64,000 bases of DNA, taken from assembly GCA_040754815.1 (NCBI GenBank), contig JBFMBX010000001.1:310001-374000 (forward strand), in the 5' to 3' direction. Within the stretch, counting starts at the first letter, position 1. Every line of letters starts with the position of its first letter. The notes beneath the pieces are model-generated. The model was not told the DNA's origin. It ran no database searches and saw nothing but the letters and a program-made list of their open reading frames with translations. A program made the translations under genes and the position numbers. The DNA comes from Bellilinea sp040754815. GTDB lineage: Bacteria; Chloroflexota; Anaerolineae; Anaerolineales; Anaerolineaceae. This document shows, one piece after another, positions 54,456 to 63,519 of the stretch.

Positions 54456-55495
54456 ATCCTCGTTACTCTTTCGAAGGCTGCCACTGTTCGTCTGACATCC
54501 TCATCGGTAATCCAGTAATGCAATACCAGCCGGAATGTTCTCGGCGCAGTAATTCCCACCCGAATACCCATGGCTGCTAATTCACTTTTCACGATTTCAG
54601 CCGGCTTCGGGAAATTCTCCTTCAAGGAAACAAACACCATATTGGTCTGCGGCATTCCAAAGGTTGGTTTCAAATGGGGCAGGTTAAACAAACCTTCCGC
54701 CAGTTGACGGGCGCGGCGATGATCCTCGCTTAACCGTTCCGTCATTTGCTGCAGAGCCACAATTCCGGCGGCTGCCAGCACACCCGCCTGCCGCATTCCG
54801 CCCCCCAGCATCTTGCGGATGCGGCGTGCCTGCTGGATAAACTCCGCCGAACCGCACAACACCGAACCCACCGGCGCGCACAACCCTTTGCTCAAACAAA
54901 AGGTAACCGAATCGGCCGGCCGGGCTATTTCGGCTGCCGGCACCTGCAACGCAGCCGCAGCGTTAAAGATTCGCGCCCCATCGAGGTGAAGTTTAAGTCC
55001 ATGGCGGTGTGCCAGTTCACCCACGCCGGCGATGTATTTTCCATCCAATACCGTGCCACCGCAGCGATTGTGCGTATTTTCCAAAATAATCAGACGGCTG
55101 ATGGGGTCGTGAATATCCGAACCTCGCACTGCCCCTTCAAGGTCCTCAAGAGCAATGCTGCCATCCGGCTGATTTGGCAGAGTATGAACGAAAACACCCC
55201 CCAAAGCCGAAATTCCCCCGGCTTCAAATAAAAAGGTATGCCCTAAATGCCCCATGATGGCTTCCTCGCCGCGTTGACAGTGCGTCAGCACGGCAGTCAG
55301 GTTGCCCATCGTGCCGGAGGCAACAAACAAGCCGGCTTCTTTTCCCATCCGTTCGGCAGCCATCTCTTCCAGCCGGTTAACGGTTGGATCCTCACCGTAA
55401 ACATCATCACCTACTTCTGCTTTGGCCATTGCTTCACGCATCGCGGGAGTAGGATGAGTAACCGTATCGGAACGCAGATCAATGATTTTTTCCAT
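54452..55495 (-). CDS. ltaE: Low-specificity L-threonine aldolase
   Basis: A PLP enzyme that cleaves threonine to glycine and acetaldehyde; 347 residues. DLRSDTVTHPTPAMREAM, NTHNRCGGTV, LHLDGARIFNAA and the PLP lysine in FCLSKGLCAPVGSVLCG are diagnostic. ATG 55495 follows AGGTGA; a longer reading from 55627 overlaps rluD. The stop interlocks with the GGDEF gene stop (TTAA). Confidence 0.94.
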   Translation of the reverse strand: MEKIIDLRSDTVTHPTPAMREAMAKAEVGDDVYGEDPTVNRLEEMAAERMGKEAGLFVASGTMGNLTAVLTHCQRGEEAIMGHLGHTFLFEAGGISALGGVFVHTLPNQPDGSIALEDLEGAVRGSDIHDPISRLIILENTHNRCGGTVLDGKYIAGVGELAHRHGLKLHLDGARIFNAAAALQVPAAEIARPADSVTFCLSKGLCAPVGSVLCGSAEFIQQARRIRKMLGGGMRQAGVLAAAGIVALQQMTERLSEDHRRARQLAEGLFNLPHLKPTFGMPQTNMVFVSLKENFPKPAEIVKSELAAMGIRVGITAPRTFRLVLHYWITDEDVRRTVAAFERVTRI

Positions 55496-55517
55496 AATGT
55501 TCACCTGAGGCAAAGTT

Positions 55518-56441
55518 TTAGGATTTTCGTAGAATCTGAAGAATTTCCTCCAATTCGGGAGGCAGGGATGCTTCGAAAGTGCGCGGCTGCTTTTCACCCG
55601 GTAAACGGATGGTGAGGCGGGAGGCATGCAAAAAGTGCCGGTTGAGGGGCAGGCTTACTTTGCGCCTCCCATAAATGGTATCCCCCACAATGGGGCAGCC
55701 AACGAACGCCAGATGAAGGCGGATTTGATGGGTGCGTCCCGTAAGGGGATGAGCCTCGATCAGGGTATGATGAGCAAATGATTCGCGGGTATAGTACTCG
55801 GTCACGGCTTCGCGTCCCTTGCCGGCCGGCACAACGGCCATTCGTTTGCGGTGGGCCGGGTCACGTGCAATGGGCGCTTCGATTCTACCGCTCGGCGTTG
55901 GCGGTTTGCCATCCACCAGCGCAAGATAGACCTTCTTAACCTGCCGTAAGCGAAATTGATCCTGCAAAAAACGATGAGCGCGTTCGTTTTTTGCAATCAA
56001 GATCAAACCGGAGGTTTCTTTATCCAAACGATGGACGATACCGGGTCGCAATTCCCCCCCAATTCCTTCCAAATCGGGTGTCAACGCCATGACGGCGTTA
56101 ACCAGTGTACCGCTTTCATGACCGGCAGCAGGATGCACAACCAGCCCGGCGGGTTTATCAATCACCAGAACATCCGGATGATCGAAAATGACTTTGAGCG
56201 GAATTGACTCGGCCTCCAGTGCCACCGGTTGAACCGGAGGCAGATTCACTTCAATGTTCATCCCCTTTTCAACCGCAAAGCCGGCCTTGTTGATGATTTT
56301 CTGATTGACCCTGACGAAGCCATCCCGGATCAATCCCTGCATCCGAGACCGGGAATGCTCGGGAAAGCGGGCCGCCAGCAGTTTATCCAATCGCTCGGTA
56401 TATTCTCCATCATAAATAAATTGGACAACCCGATCATTCAT
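55518..56441 (-). CDS. rluD: 23S rRNA/tRNA pseudouridine synthase, RluD family
   Basis: The product has 307 residues. An N-terminal S4 RNA-binding domain (ERLDKLLAARFPEHSRSRMQGLIRDGFVRVN) and the catalytic Asp in HRLDKETSGLILIAKN, with GRTHQIRLHL near the C-terminus, mark the RluA/RluD family. It overlaps lspA by eight bases, a pairing very common in bacteria. Confidence 0.95.
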   Translation of the reverse strand: MNDRVVQFIYDGEYTERLDKLLAARFPEHSRSRMQGLIRDGFVRVNQKIINKAGFAVEKGMNIEVNLPPVQPVALEAESIPLKVIFDHPDVLVIDKPAGLVVHPAAGHESGTLVNAVMALTPDLEGIGGELRPGIVHRLDKETSGLILIAKNERAHRFLQDQFRLRQVKKVYLALVDGKPPTPSGRIEAPIARDPAHRKRMAVVPAGKGREAVTEYYTRESFAHHTLIEAHPLTGRTHQIRLHLAFVGCPIVGDTIYGRRKVSLPLNRHFLHASRLTIRLPGEKQPRTFEASLPPELEEILQILRKS

Positions 56442-56982
56442 TGGCTTCGCTGAAATTCACCCGCTCCGAAGGTTGTTCTTCGTCTCTTTTTTGCATCTGG
56501 GCGGCCTGCTTTTCCCTTCGTTCCTGCAGCCAGACGCCCAAAATCAGCACCACCACGCCAATCGTAATGCTTGAATCGGCAATATTGAACACCGGAAATG
56601 AGCCAACCGATATGAAATCCGTCACATGACCAATCGTCAAACGGTCAATCAGATTTCCAACCGCCCCACCCAGTTGCAACCCCATGGCTGCCCGCAAGGT
56701 CCAGTCTTCAGCCGGCACGCGGGGGTAGTAATAAATGATCCCCAGTGCAATGATCATCGCCAGTATGGCAAACCATTCGCCGCCGCCCTGAAACAGGCCA
56801 AATGCCACCCCGCGATTGTACCAGTGAACAATGCGGGCATACGGCGCCAGCCACTCCAGCGGCATCCATGCTTCACCCACCGCAAGATTCTGGCGGATGA
56901 GCCACTTGGTCCACTGATCCAGCGCAATAATCGTACCCGAAACCAGAGCCAGTATGAAATAATCCCGAATGAACTTTCTCAA
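56434..56982 (-). CDS. lspA: Signal peptidase II (LspA)
   Basis: The aspartyl protease that cleaves lipoprotein signal peptides after Lgt acts; 182 residues and four helices. Catalytic Asp residues lie in GGAVGNLIDRL and FNIADSSITIG. TTG 56982 has GGGAGGT seven bases upstream; the ATG at 57036 would need a long non-homologous extension. It overlaps rluD. Confidence 0.94.
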   Translation of the reverse strand: MRKFIRDYFILALVSGTIIALDQWTKWLIRQNLAVGEAWMPLEWLAPYARIVHWYNRGVAFGLFQGGGEWFAILAMIIALGIIYYYPRVPAEDWTLRAAMGLQLGGAVGNLIDRLTIGHVTDFISVGSFPVFNIADSSITIGVVVLILGVWLQERREKQAAQMQKRDEEQPSERVNFSEANE

Positions 56983-57042
56983 AACTCGAACCTCCCGGCT
57001 ATTTTCCACTCCCCATTTTACCTTATTTCTTGCCAAACCAAC

Positions 57043-57071
57043 TTGACATGCTTAAACTGCATCGGTATACT
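57043..57071 (+). promoter_or_regulatory. Consensus sigma70 promoter of thpR-rsfS
   Basis: TTGACA (57043-57048), a 17-base spacer and TATACT (57066-57071). The start should lie near 57078, leaving a leader of only about six bases before ATG 57084. Confidence 0.8.
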
Positions 57072-57083
57072 GACCGGTAATTG

Positions 57084-57659
57084 ATGTTGATACGTGCTTT
57101 TGTTGCCATTGAATTATCTCCAGAAATCCGGCGAGGGCTGGAACAAATCCTCACCGACCTGCAAAAAGCAGCAGGTAACCATGTCCGCTGGGTTAACCCC
57201 GGTAACATTCACCTGACCCTCAAATTTCTGGGCGAATCTGCGCCAAAAGAATTAAGCCTGCTTTCAGAAGCAATTCATCGAATTGCCAGCACAACCCCGC
57301 CGCTGATCGTGGAGGTTAACGGAATGGGCGTGTTTCCCAATCCCAAACGCCCACGGGTAATCTGGGTGGGGGTTCAGGCAACAAGCCCCCTTTTCAAACT
57401 GCAGGAAGCGGTAGAAACTGCCGCCGAGCAGATAGGTTATCCCCGCGAAGAGCGGCCGTTTTCACCTCACCTCACACTTGGACGTGTCCGCCGGGAAACC
57501 TCCCCTGCCGATCTTGCGCGGCTCGGTCAACTGATTGGTCAAAAATCCCCTGGCAGCATTGGCAGCATGACCGTTAACCACCTGACCTTGTTTCGCAGTG
57601 ACCTGAAACCAGACGGTGCAATTTACACTCCGCTGGCACGCTTTTCATTAAGTGGATAA
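57084..57659 (+). CDS. thpR: RNA 2',3'-cyclic phosphodiesterase ThpR (LigT)
   Basis: The product has 191 residues. The two HxT motifs HLTLKFLG and HLTLGRVR define the 2H phosphoesterase family. It opens 2',3'-cyclic phosphates on RNA to 2'-phosphates. It lies 31 bases before rsfS. Confidence 0.94.
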   Translation: MLIRAFVAIELSPEIRRGLEQILTDLQKAAGNHVRWVNPGNIHLTLKFLGESAPKELSLLSEAIHRIASTTPPLIVEVNGMGVFPNPKRPRVIWVGVQATSPLFKLQEAVETAAEQIGYPREERPFSPHLTLGRVRRETSPADLARLGQLIGQKSPGSIGSMTVNHLTLFRSDLKPDGAIYTPLARFSLSG

Positions 57660-57690
57660 AATTAATCACAAAAAAACAACGAGGTGAAAT

Positions 57691-58035
57691 CTGAAACCAA
57701 TCGAACTTGCCCGCAGTATTGTCAACGCCCTGGAAGATAAAAAGGGTGAAAATATCCTTTTACTGGATATTCAGGATATCGCCACATTCACAGACTTCTT
57801 TATAATCTGCTCCGGCAGCAGCGAAAGAATGATCGAAAGCCTCGCCGATGCCGTGTTAGAAAACGCTAAAAAAGAATTTCAAATGATTGGCAAAAAAGAA
57901 GGCTATGCGCAGGGAGGCTGGGTACTCGTGGATCTGGGCGATGTGATCGTACATCTATTTTCACCGGAGCAGCGGGAATATTACCGGCTGGAGGAACTGT
58001 GGAACGCGGGTAAAGTGTTATTGCGTTTGCAATAA
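57691..58035 (+). CDS. rsfS: Ribosomal silencing factor RsfS, apparent CTG start
   Basis: The product has about 114 residues, normal length. RsfS binds uL14 and blocks subunit joining when nutrients fall. KGENILLLDI, ATFTDFFIICSGSSERM, WVLVDLGDVIVHLFSPEQREYYRLEELW are all family motifs. No ATG, GTG or TTG occurs upstream of ATG 57829, which would cut off the first 46 residues, and an in-frame stop lies at 57685. CTG 57691, just after GAGGTGAAAT, is the only fitting start. Confidence 0.88.
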   Translation: MKPIELARSIVNALEDKKGENILLLDIQDIATFTDFFIICSGSSERMIESLADAVLENAKKEFQMIGKKEGYAQGGWVLVDLGDVIVHLFSPEQREYYRLEELWNAGKVLLRLQ

Positions 58036-58100
58036 CCTCTTTTCATGACTCCGGGGGGAGGCTGGAAAGAGGCTGACATACGGTAATTTGGGGAGGAAAA

Positions 58101-59780
58101 ATGAAAAAACAATTGGGGTGGTTATTCCTCTCGGCTGGTCTGTTCCTGTTGATTCTTCTAACCGCCTGCACGACGAGTGGAACTCCGCTGCCGGCTGCCA
58201 CGTCCACCTCTCCAGCGGTAGAAAGCGGTCAACTTCCCCGTCTGCGTGGGGAATTCTTTTCCGCATCCGGCGAATGCGGTTTCTGCCACACAGCCCTGAA
58301 AGACAGTAGCGGCAGGGATGTTTCCATCGAAAGCGCATGGCGGGCTTCGATTATGGCAAATAGCGTTCGCGATCCGTATTACCGGGCATCGGTGCGTTCA
58401 GAGGTGCTCCATAAACCGGACTATGGCGATGTCATTCAGCAAAAGTGCGCTGTTTGTCATGCCGGCATGGCGCACCATACCGCCCTGCTCAGCGGGCAAT
58501 CGGCCGCTTTATTGCCCGATCAGGGTTACTTCAACCCCACTCATCCCCTCTACCCCCTTGCCATAGATGGCGTTTCCTGCACTTTGTGCCACCAGATTCG
58601 GCCCGAAAACTTTGGGGAAATGGAAAGTTTCAGCGGGGGCTATCAATTTGAAACTCAGGCCAATCCCGGTCAGCGACCTGCTTATGGCAGATTCATGGTG
58701 GACGAAAATATGGCTGCCGTGATGCGTAATGCTGCCGGTTACCAGCCCCTTCAGTCCGAGCATGTCACCCAATCCGAATTGTGTGCGGTTTGCCACAATC
58801 TTTTTACCCCCTACTTTACCAACGAGGGTAGTCTGAGCAGCGATCTGTTCCCCGAGCAGACGCCTCAGCTGGAATGGCTGGCATCCGCATATTCCGGTAC
58901 CTCAACCTGCCAGACCTGTCACATGCCTCCCGCAAGCGGAGAAGCACCCCTTGCTAACACCGGCAGTCCCAAACGCAGCCCGCTGATGCAGCACACCTTC
59001 ATCGGCGCAAATCGTTACATGCTTGAATTGCTAACTGCTAACCCGGAAGCAATGACCGTTTCGGCAACCGCCGACCAGTTAGAAACGGCTCGCAGCCTGA
59101 TCCTTGAGCAGCTTCAACAAAAGACCGCCAACCTGAGCGGGATTGCCCGGATGGAGAAAGAACAGTTAATCGTGGATGTCGCAGTCGAAGTGCTGACCGG
59201 CCACAAATTCCCCACCAGTTTTCCCTCCCGGCGGGCATGGCTGCATGTCACGGTCAGAGATGCTGATGGGAAAACAGTGTTTGAATCCGGCGGTTGGCAG
59301 AAAAATGGTGCCATTACCGGCAACGATAACGATTCTGACGAACAACTCTATGAACCCCATTATCAGGTCATCACCCAACCGGATCAGGTGCAGATTTACG
59401 AACCCATCATCGGCGATCCGGACGGCAAGGTAACCACCACACTTTTGCGCGCTCAACGCTATCTGAAAGATAACCGTTTGCTGCCACGCGGATTTGATAA
59501 ATCCACCGCCAGTTCGCAAATCGCAGTTTATGGAGAGGCAGCCGGTGACCCGGACTTTACCGGCGGCGGCGATAGTATCCAGTACCGCATCGTTACCGCC
59601 GGTTTTGCGCCTCCCTTTACCGTCGAAATTGAATTGTTATATCAATCCTTCGGCTACCGCTGGGCGGAAAAATTCCGCAATCAGGCTGATAACCCTGAGG
59701 GAGCAGAGTTTTACCAATACACAGGGGCTTTACCCAACAGCCCATCCGTGATTGCACAAACACAACTGACAGTACCGTAA
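58101..59780 (+). CDS. Pentaheme cytochrome c lipoprotein
   Basis: The product has 559 residues. A signal peptide with lipobox LTAC (Cys23) is followed by five CxxCH heme motifs: CGFCH (59), CAVCH, CTLCH, CAVCH and CQTCH, all in the first ~300 residues. The C-terminal part has no heme and looks beta-rich. GGGGAGG precedes the ATG. It is probably anchored on the outer face of the membrane and passes electrons to or from the oxidase whose assembly genes lie opposite; this link is inferred. Confidence 0.87.
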   Translation: MKKQLGWLFLSAGLFLLILLTACTTSGTPLPAATSTSPAVESGQLPRLRGEFFSASGECGFCHTALKDSSGRDVSIESAWRASIMANSVRDPYYRASVRSEVLHKPDYGDVIQQKCAVCHAGMAHHTALLSGQSAALLPDQGYFNPTHPLYPLAIDGVSCTLCHQIRPENFGEMESFSGGYQFETQANPGQRPAYGRFMVDENMAAVMRNAAGYQPLQSEHVTQSELCAVCHNLFTPYFTNEGSLSSDLFPEQTPQLEWLASAYSGTSTCQTCHMPPASGEAPLANTGSPKRSPLMQHTFIGANRYMLELLTANPEAMTVSATADQLETARSLILEQLQQKTANLSGIARMEKEQLIVDVAVEVLTGHKFPTSFPSRRAWLHVTVRDADGKTVFESGGWQKNGAITGNDNDSDEQLYEPHYQVITQPDQVQIYEPIIGDPDGKVTTTLLRAQRYLKDNRLLPRGFDKSTASSQIAVYGEAAGDPDFTGGGDSIQYRIVTAGFAPPFTVEIELLYQSFGYRWAEKFRNQADNPEGAEFYQYTGALPNSPSVIAQTQLTVP

Positions 59781-59782
59781 AC

Positions 59783-61573
59783 CTAAACCAGAACGTCCAC
59801 AACCAGCGCCAGGAAAATGAAGGCCAGATACATACTCGAATAACGGTACATGCGCCAGGCAACCTTGTTGCCGGGTAGGCGCACTACCTGCCACGCCGTA
59901 TAAATCAACCACAAACCCAGAATCACCGCCGAAATCAGGAATACACTGCCGGCCACTTTGAAAACCGGCATCAGCAGGGTCAAACCCACCAGTTCCAGTG
60001 TGTAAATAAAAATTTGGGTGCGGGTTTCTTTCTCACCGCGCACAACCGGCAGCATCGGCACACCGGCACGGGCGTAATCTCTGGCGCGCACCAGCGCCAG
60101 CGCCCAAAAATGCGGCGGTGTCCACATAAAGACCAGCGCAAAGAGAAACAGAGAGGGCACATTCAAACTGCCCGTCGCCGCTGCCCAGCCGACCAGCGGA
60201 GGGATCGCTCCCGCTCCGCCGCCGATGACAATATTCTGAACGGTCAGGTGTTTGAGCCAGATACTGTAAATCAACACATAATAAACCATGCCTGCCACTG
60301 CCAGCATTGCCGCCAGCAGATTGACAAAGCCCGTCAGGATGAAGAAAGCGGCAAGGCAAGCCGCAAATCCATAAGCCAGTGCTTCGGCGGGTGTGAGAAT
60401 ACCGGCCGGAATCGGTCGTCTGGATGTGCGCTGCATGGCCGAGTCGATCTGCCGATCAATGTACTGATTGAGCGCGCTTGAACCACCCGCCGCCAGCGCA
60501 CCGCCCAATAAAGTCCAGAAAGTGAGACCCAAGGAAGGAACCGCCTTACCTCCAACCACCATGCCGGCGTAAGTGGTCACCAGCAGCAAAGCAACGATAA
60601 TCGGCTTATTGAGCATCAGGTAGGCTTTTAGCCGTTCTTTTCTTGAAATCTGCGGGTGGATTATCTGTTTTTCTTCTGCCCCGCTATGACCAAACCAAAT
60701 GGCAGCCGTCACCAGCACCATCAGCACCACCCAGACAGCCGCATTAATGGCCGCATGGACGATAACCAGATCAAGAGGAAAATTGCGCTGGATTTTCAAA
60801 GCACCAATTAAAGCCTGCCCGCCCAGCAAGACCATCAAGCCGGCAGCCGCAGTTAAAATGAGCGGCTGATGGCGGTAGGCGCGATGAGCATGGAGGTAGA
60901 GCACAGCCACCAGAATCCCTGCCAGCAAGGTTAAGGCGCGATGTCCGAACGCCAGCCAGGCGGGTAATGAAGCCGGAAAACTCCCGTTACAAAACGGAAA
61001 ACCGGCGCATGCGCTGGCCGCACCGAGCCGCGCCACCAGCACGCCGGAAAGCATCAATAAAAACAGGATGGCGGCCGCACCGGCGCTCAATCGCACCAGC
61101 CGGGAACGATACCAAAGAGAGATTATCCTCGCGGTGGAACGAGAAAGGAATGAAACGGTCGCGCTGACCGTCAGCAGCCCCATGGTGGTCAGTGCTGCAG
61201 CCAGATGCACAACCGCAAGCCATTCAACCTGAATGGTTCCTGAAAGCCCCATTCCCCAGAACAATTGAGCGGTGAACAAAATCGCCGCCCCCGTGAGAGT
61301 CCACTTCAACCCGCTGTTCTTACCTCGAATCCATGTCCACACCATCAGGCCAATGGTTATGATGCCGCTCAGGGCGGCCAGCAAGCGGTGAGCCATTTCA
61401 ATACGGGCCGCCGACTCGAGGGGGATTTTGAATTGTCCGTAACAGGTGGGAAAATCGGGGCATCCCTGAGCGCCGGATTCGAAACGCATCCCATATCCCA
61501 TCATCAAAGATAAAAAGGTCAATAGGGCTGCTGCCAGCAGCCAGTAGCGAAATGCTCTGTTTTCAGTGTTCAT
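59783..61573 (-). CDS. ctaAB: Fused heme A synthase-heme O synthase (CtaA-CtaB)
   Basis: The product has 596 residues. The N-terminal ~300 are a COX15/CtaA heme A synthase (CPDFPTCYGQF; EMAHRLLAALSG; GHRALTLLAG). The C-terminal ~295 are a protoheme IX farnesyltransferase with NQYIDRQIDSAMQRTSRRP, MVYYVLIYSIWLKHLT and FMWTPPHFWAL. One polypeptide would thus turn heme B into heme O and then heme A. ATG 61573 follows GGAGGGG. It overlaps the SURF1 gene by 11 bases. Confidence 0.93.
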   Translation of the reverse strand: MNTENRAFRYWLLAAALLTFLSLMMGYGMRFESGAQGCPDFPTCYGQFKIPLESAARIEMAHRLLAALSGIITIGLMVWTWIRGKNSGLKWTLTGAAILFTAQLFWGMGLSGTIQVEWLAVVHLAAALTTMGLLTVSATVSFLSRSTARIISLWYRSRLVRLSAGAAAILFLLMLSGVLVARLGAASACAGFPFCNGSFPASLPAWLAFGHRALTLLAGILVAVLYLHAHRAYRHQPLILTAAAGLMVLLGGQALIGALKIQRNFPLDLVIVHAAINAAVWVVLMVLVTAAIWFGHSGAEEKQIIHPQISRKERLKAYLMLNKPIIVALLLVTTYAGMVVGGKAVPSLGLTFWTLLGGALAAGGSSALNQYIDRQIDSAMQRTSRRPIPAGILTPAEALAYGFAACLAAFFILTGFVNLLAAMLAVAGMVYYVLIYSIWLKHLTVQNIVIGGGAGAIPPLVGWAAATGSLNVPSLFLFALVFMWTPPHFWALALVRARDYARAGVPMLPVVRGEKETRTQIFIYTLELVGLTLLMPVFKVAGSVFLISAVILGLWLIYTAWQVVRLPGNKVAWRMYRYSSMYLAFIFLALVVDVLV

Positions 61574-62375
61574 AAATCCCCTCCCCGCTGTGTGCGTGGC
61601 TCGAATTCTCACCATCAAGGTCGGTTTTGAAAGAATCTTGAAGTTGCTTGCGGACAAAAAAGGGGTAGCCCACTGCCAGAATAGCGGCAAAAGCAAACCA
61701 CTGCAAGGCATACCCAAAATGCGGCCCTTCGCTGATCTCAATCTCAGGCAGAGAAGCGTACGGCAGGTTGCCGTTGGCCCCATCCGGAGATTGCTGCACC
61801 CAAACCGGAAGCAGGTTCAGACCGGTTTCTGCTTGCCAGCGCTCAAGGTCAATCCAGTTCCATGCCTCGGCGGGCGGTTGGCCGCTGGCTGCCAAGGGGT
61901 CGGCCACCCCGCCAATGGCTGGCTTGATAACCGGCCGCCGGATCATACCCTTCAGCACAACCTCCCCCGTAACGCGGTACTGCAAACGGCTTTGAGCATC
62001 TGCCTGATCAAGGGGTATCCAGCCCCGATTGACATACACAACATAGGGGCTGTTTTCGATCTTCAGCGGCGTAAAAAGATGATAACCCGGCTGATTTTCC
62101 CAAACCTGATTGCGCCACAAAAATTCGTGCTGATCATCAAACTCACCGCGCACCTGTACCATGCGATATTCCATTTCTGGCAGTTCATTGACGGGCAGGT
62201 TCTGATTCAAATCCAGCACGGGCGCAGTCAGTTGCGTGAGGATTTGCTGGTTGAGGTTTCGCCGCCACTCCAGCCGTTCCAGTTGCCAGAAGCCCAATCG
62301 AATCATCACCCCAACGGCGAGCGTTACCAGCAACGTGGTAAGTATCCAGCGTGGTGTCAATAATTTCCCGATCAC
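61563..62375 (-). CDS. SURF1-family cytochrome oxidase assembly protein
   Basis: The product has 270 residues: an N-terminal helix, the SURF1 core (GFWQLERLEWRRNLNQ, VYVNRGWIP, NWIDLERWQAETG) and a C-terminal helix (GYALQWFAFAAILAVGYPFF). It helps insert heme into subunit I. Confidence 0.93.
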   Translation of the reverse strand: MIGKLLTPRWILTTLLVTLAVGVMIRLGFWQLERLEWRRNLNQQILTQLTAPVLDLNQNLPVNELPEMEYRMVQVRGEFDDQHEFLWRNQVWENQPGYHLFTPLKIENSPYVVYVNRGWIPLDQADAQSRLQYRVTGEVVLKGMIRRPVIKPAIGGVADPLAASGQPPAEAWNWIDLERWQAETGLNLLPVWVQQSPDGANGNLPYASLPEIEISEGPHFGYALQWFAFAAILAVGYPFFVRKQLQDSFKTDLDGENSSHAHSGEGIYEH

Positions 62376-62378
62376 CGC

Positions 62379-62900
62379 TTAACCGGCCTCATTGTAAAGA
62401 CGATCCTCTTCGCTGCCAGGCAGGGGCTTCACCACCAGCGTGTAAAGCCACAACAAAATCCATGTTGGAATACCAATGGAGATAATTCCAAACACCCGGT
62501 CAGAAGCCTTTGCCCGCGGCAGAATATCAATCCCCAGCGAGCGGGAGGATTGAAAACTGCACTCCATCGTATATTGATTTGGGCGGTCCAGTGTCATGCG
62601 GCTGACCGAACCCGGCGGCACCCACAAAGGACCCAGCTGATGAGAAACATCATCCAGGTTGCGAACCACCAGCGTATCGCCCTCGACGAATTTCATTTCA
62701 GGCAAAGCAGGCCCCTCTTCTCCTGCGGCTATCTGCCGGGCCGTGCCGGCAGGCACTATGATTTCAATGGTTTGAGGCGGTCGTTCGCTGCGATCCTTGA
62801 CCAGCTGGTACGAAATTTCGCTGACCAGAAAGGCAAATAAGGAACTGATCAGCAGAGTCCACCACAACCGTTTTAGGGCAGCACGAACCGCCGGAGACAT
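62379..62900 (-). CDS. Membrane cupredoxin-like protein in the oxidase operon
   Basis: The product has 173 residues: a transmembrane helix at each end (about 12-33 and 135-158) and between them a beta-sandwich domain like cupredoxins (IEIIVPAGTARQIAAG, FVEGDTLVVRNLDDVSHQLG, MECSFQSSRSLGIDI). A His and a Cys are in place to be copper ligands, but the usual second His and Met after the Cys are missing. It lies between the SURF1 and SCO genes, four and two bases away, so a part in copper delivery is plausible but unproven. Confidence 0.65.
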   Translation of the reverse strand: MSPAVRAALKRLWWTLLISSLFAFLVSEISYQLVKDRSERPPQTIEIIVPAGTARQIAAGEEGPALPEMKFVEGDTLVVRNLDDVSHQLGPLWVPPGSVSRMTLDRPNQYTMECSFQSSRSLGIDILPRAKASDRVFGIISIGIPTWILLWLYTLVVKPLPGSEEDRLYNEAG

Positions 62901-62901
62901 C

Positions 62902-63501
62902 TCAATTCTCCTTCAAAATCTGGCGAATGTCGGCGGCTATATCCTCCGGAGGGGTACCATAGGCAAAGGTCAGGCGTAAATTGCCGGCCGGATCTATCAG
63001 ATATACACGCGTGGAATGATCCACCAGATACCCCAAGGCACTTTGCCCCTCATTAATCTGGCGGTAAACGCCGTATGCCTTCCAGATAGGGGTCAAATCT
63101 TCTTCGCTGCCGGAAAGGCCAATAAATTGCGGGTCAAAACCGGCGGCGTAGGACTGAATACGCTCAGGGCTATCCCGCTGAGGGTCAACAGTGATGAACA
63201 CCACGTCCAAACGGTCGGCATAAGCGGATAAGTCTGCTTTAACGCGTTTCATTTCTGCCATCGTTGTCGGGCAAAAATCCGGGCAGGTCGTGTACCCAAA
63301 GAAAATCAAGGTTACTTTGCCCTGCTGGTCGCTCAGGCGATACAGGGAACCATCCGCGCGGGTCAGTTCAATCGGCGGGGCAGCGACAGGCGGTTCGATC
63401 AATGATCCGTGAAACGAATACGGTCGGGCAAAAGCCAGCAACCAGAGGGCCAGCAAACCCGCCAATACCGCAACCGTAATTAACCAGATCGTCCGCTGCA
63501 T
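62902..63501 (-). CDS. SCO1/SenC copper chaperone
   Basis: The product has 199 residues. A signal anchor precedes a thioredoxin fold with CPDFC as the copper-binding CxxxC, and the third ligand His in YLVDHSTRVYLID. It delivers copper to the CuA site of cytochrome oxidase. Confidence 0.94.
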   Translation of the reverse strand: MQRTIWLITVAVLAGLLALWLLAFARPYSFHGSLIEPPVAAPPIELTRADGSLYRLSDQQGKVTLIFFGYTTCPDFCPTTMAEMKRVKADLSAYADRLDVVFITVDPQRDSPERIQSYAAGFDPQFIGLSGSEEDLTPIWKAYGVYRQINEGQSALGYLVDHSTRVYLIDPAGNLRLTFAYGTPPEDIAADIRQILKEN

Positions 63502-63519
63502 TGCTGCTCTTCTTCCGAA

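Noticed and set aside
58036..58072. CCTCTTT/AAAGAGG hairpin after rsfS as a terminator
   Set aside because: The loop is over 20 bases and no T-run follows, so an intrinsic terminator is not supported.
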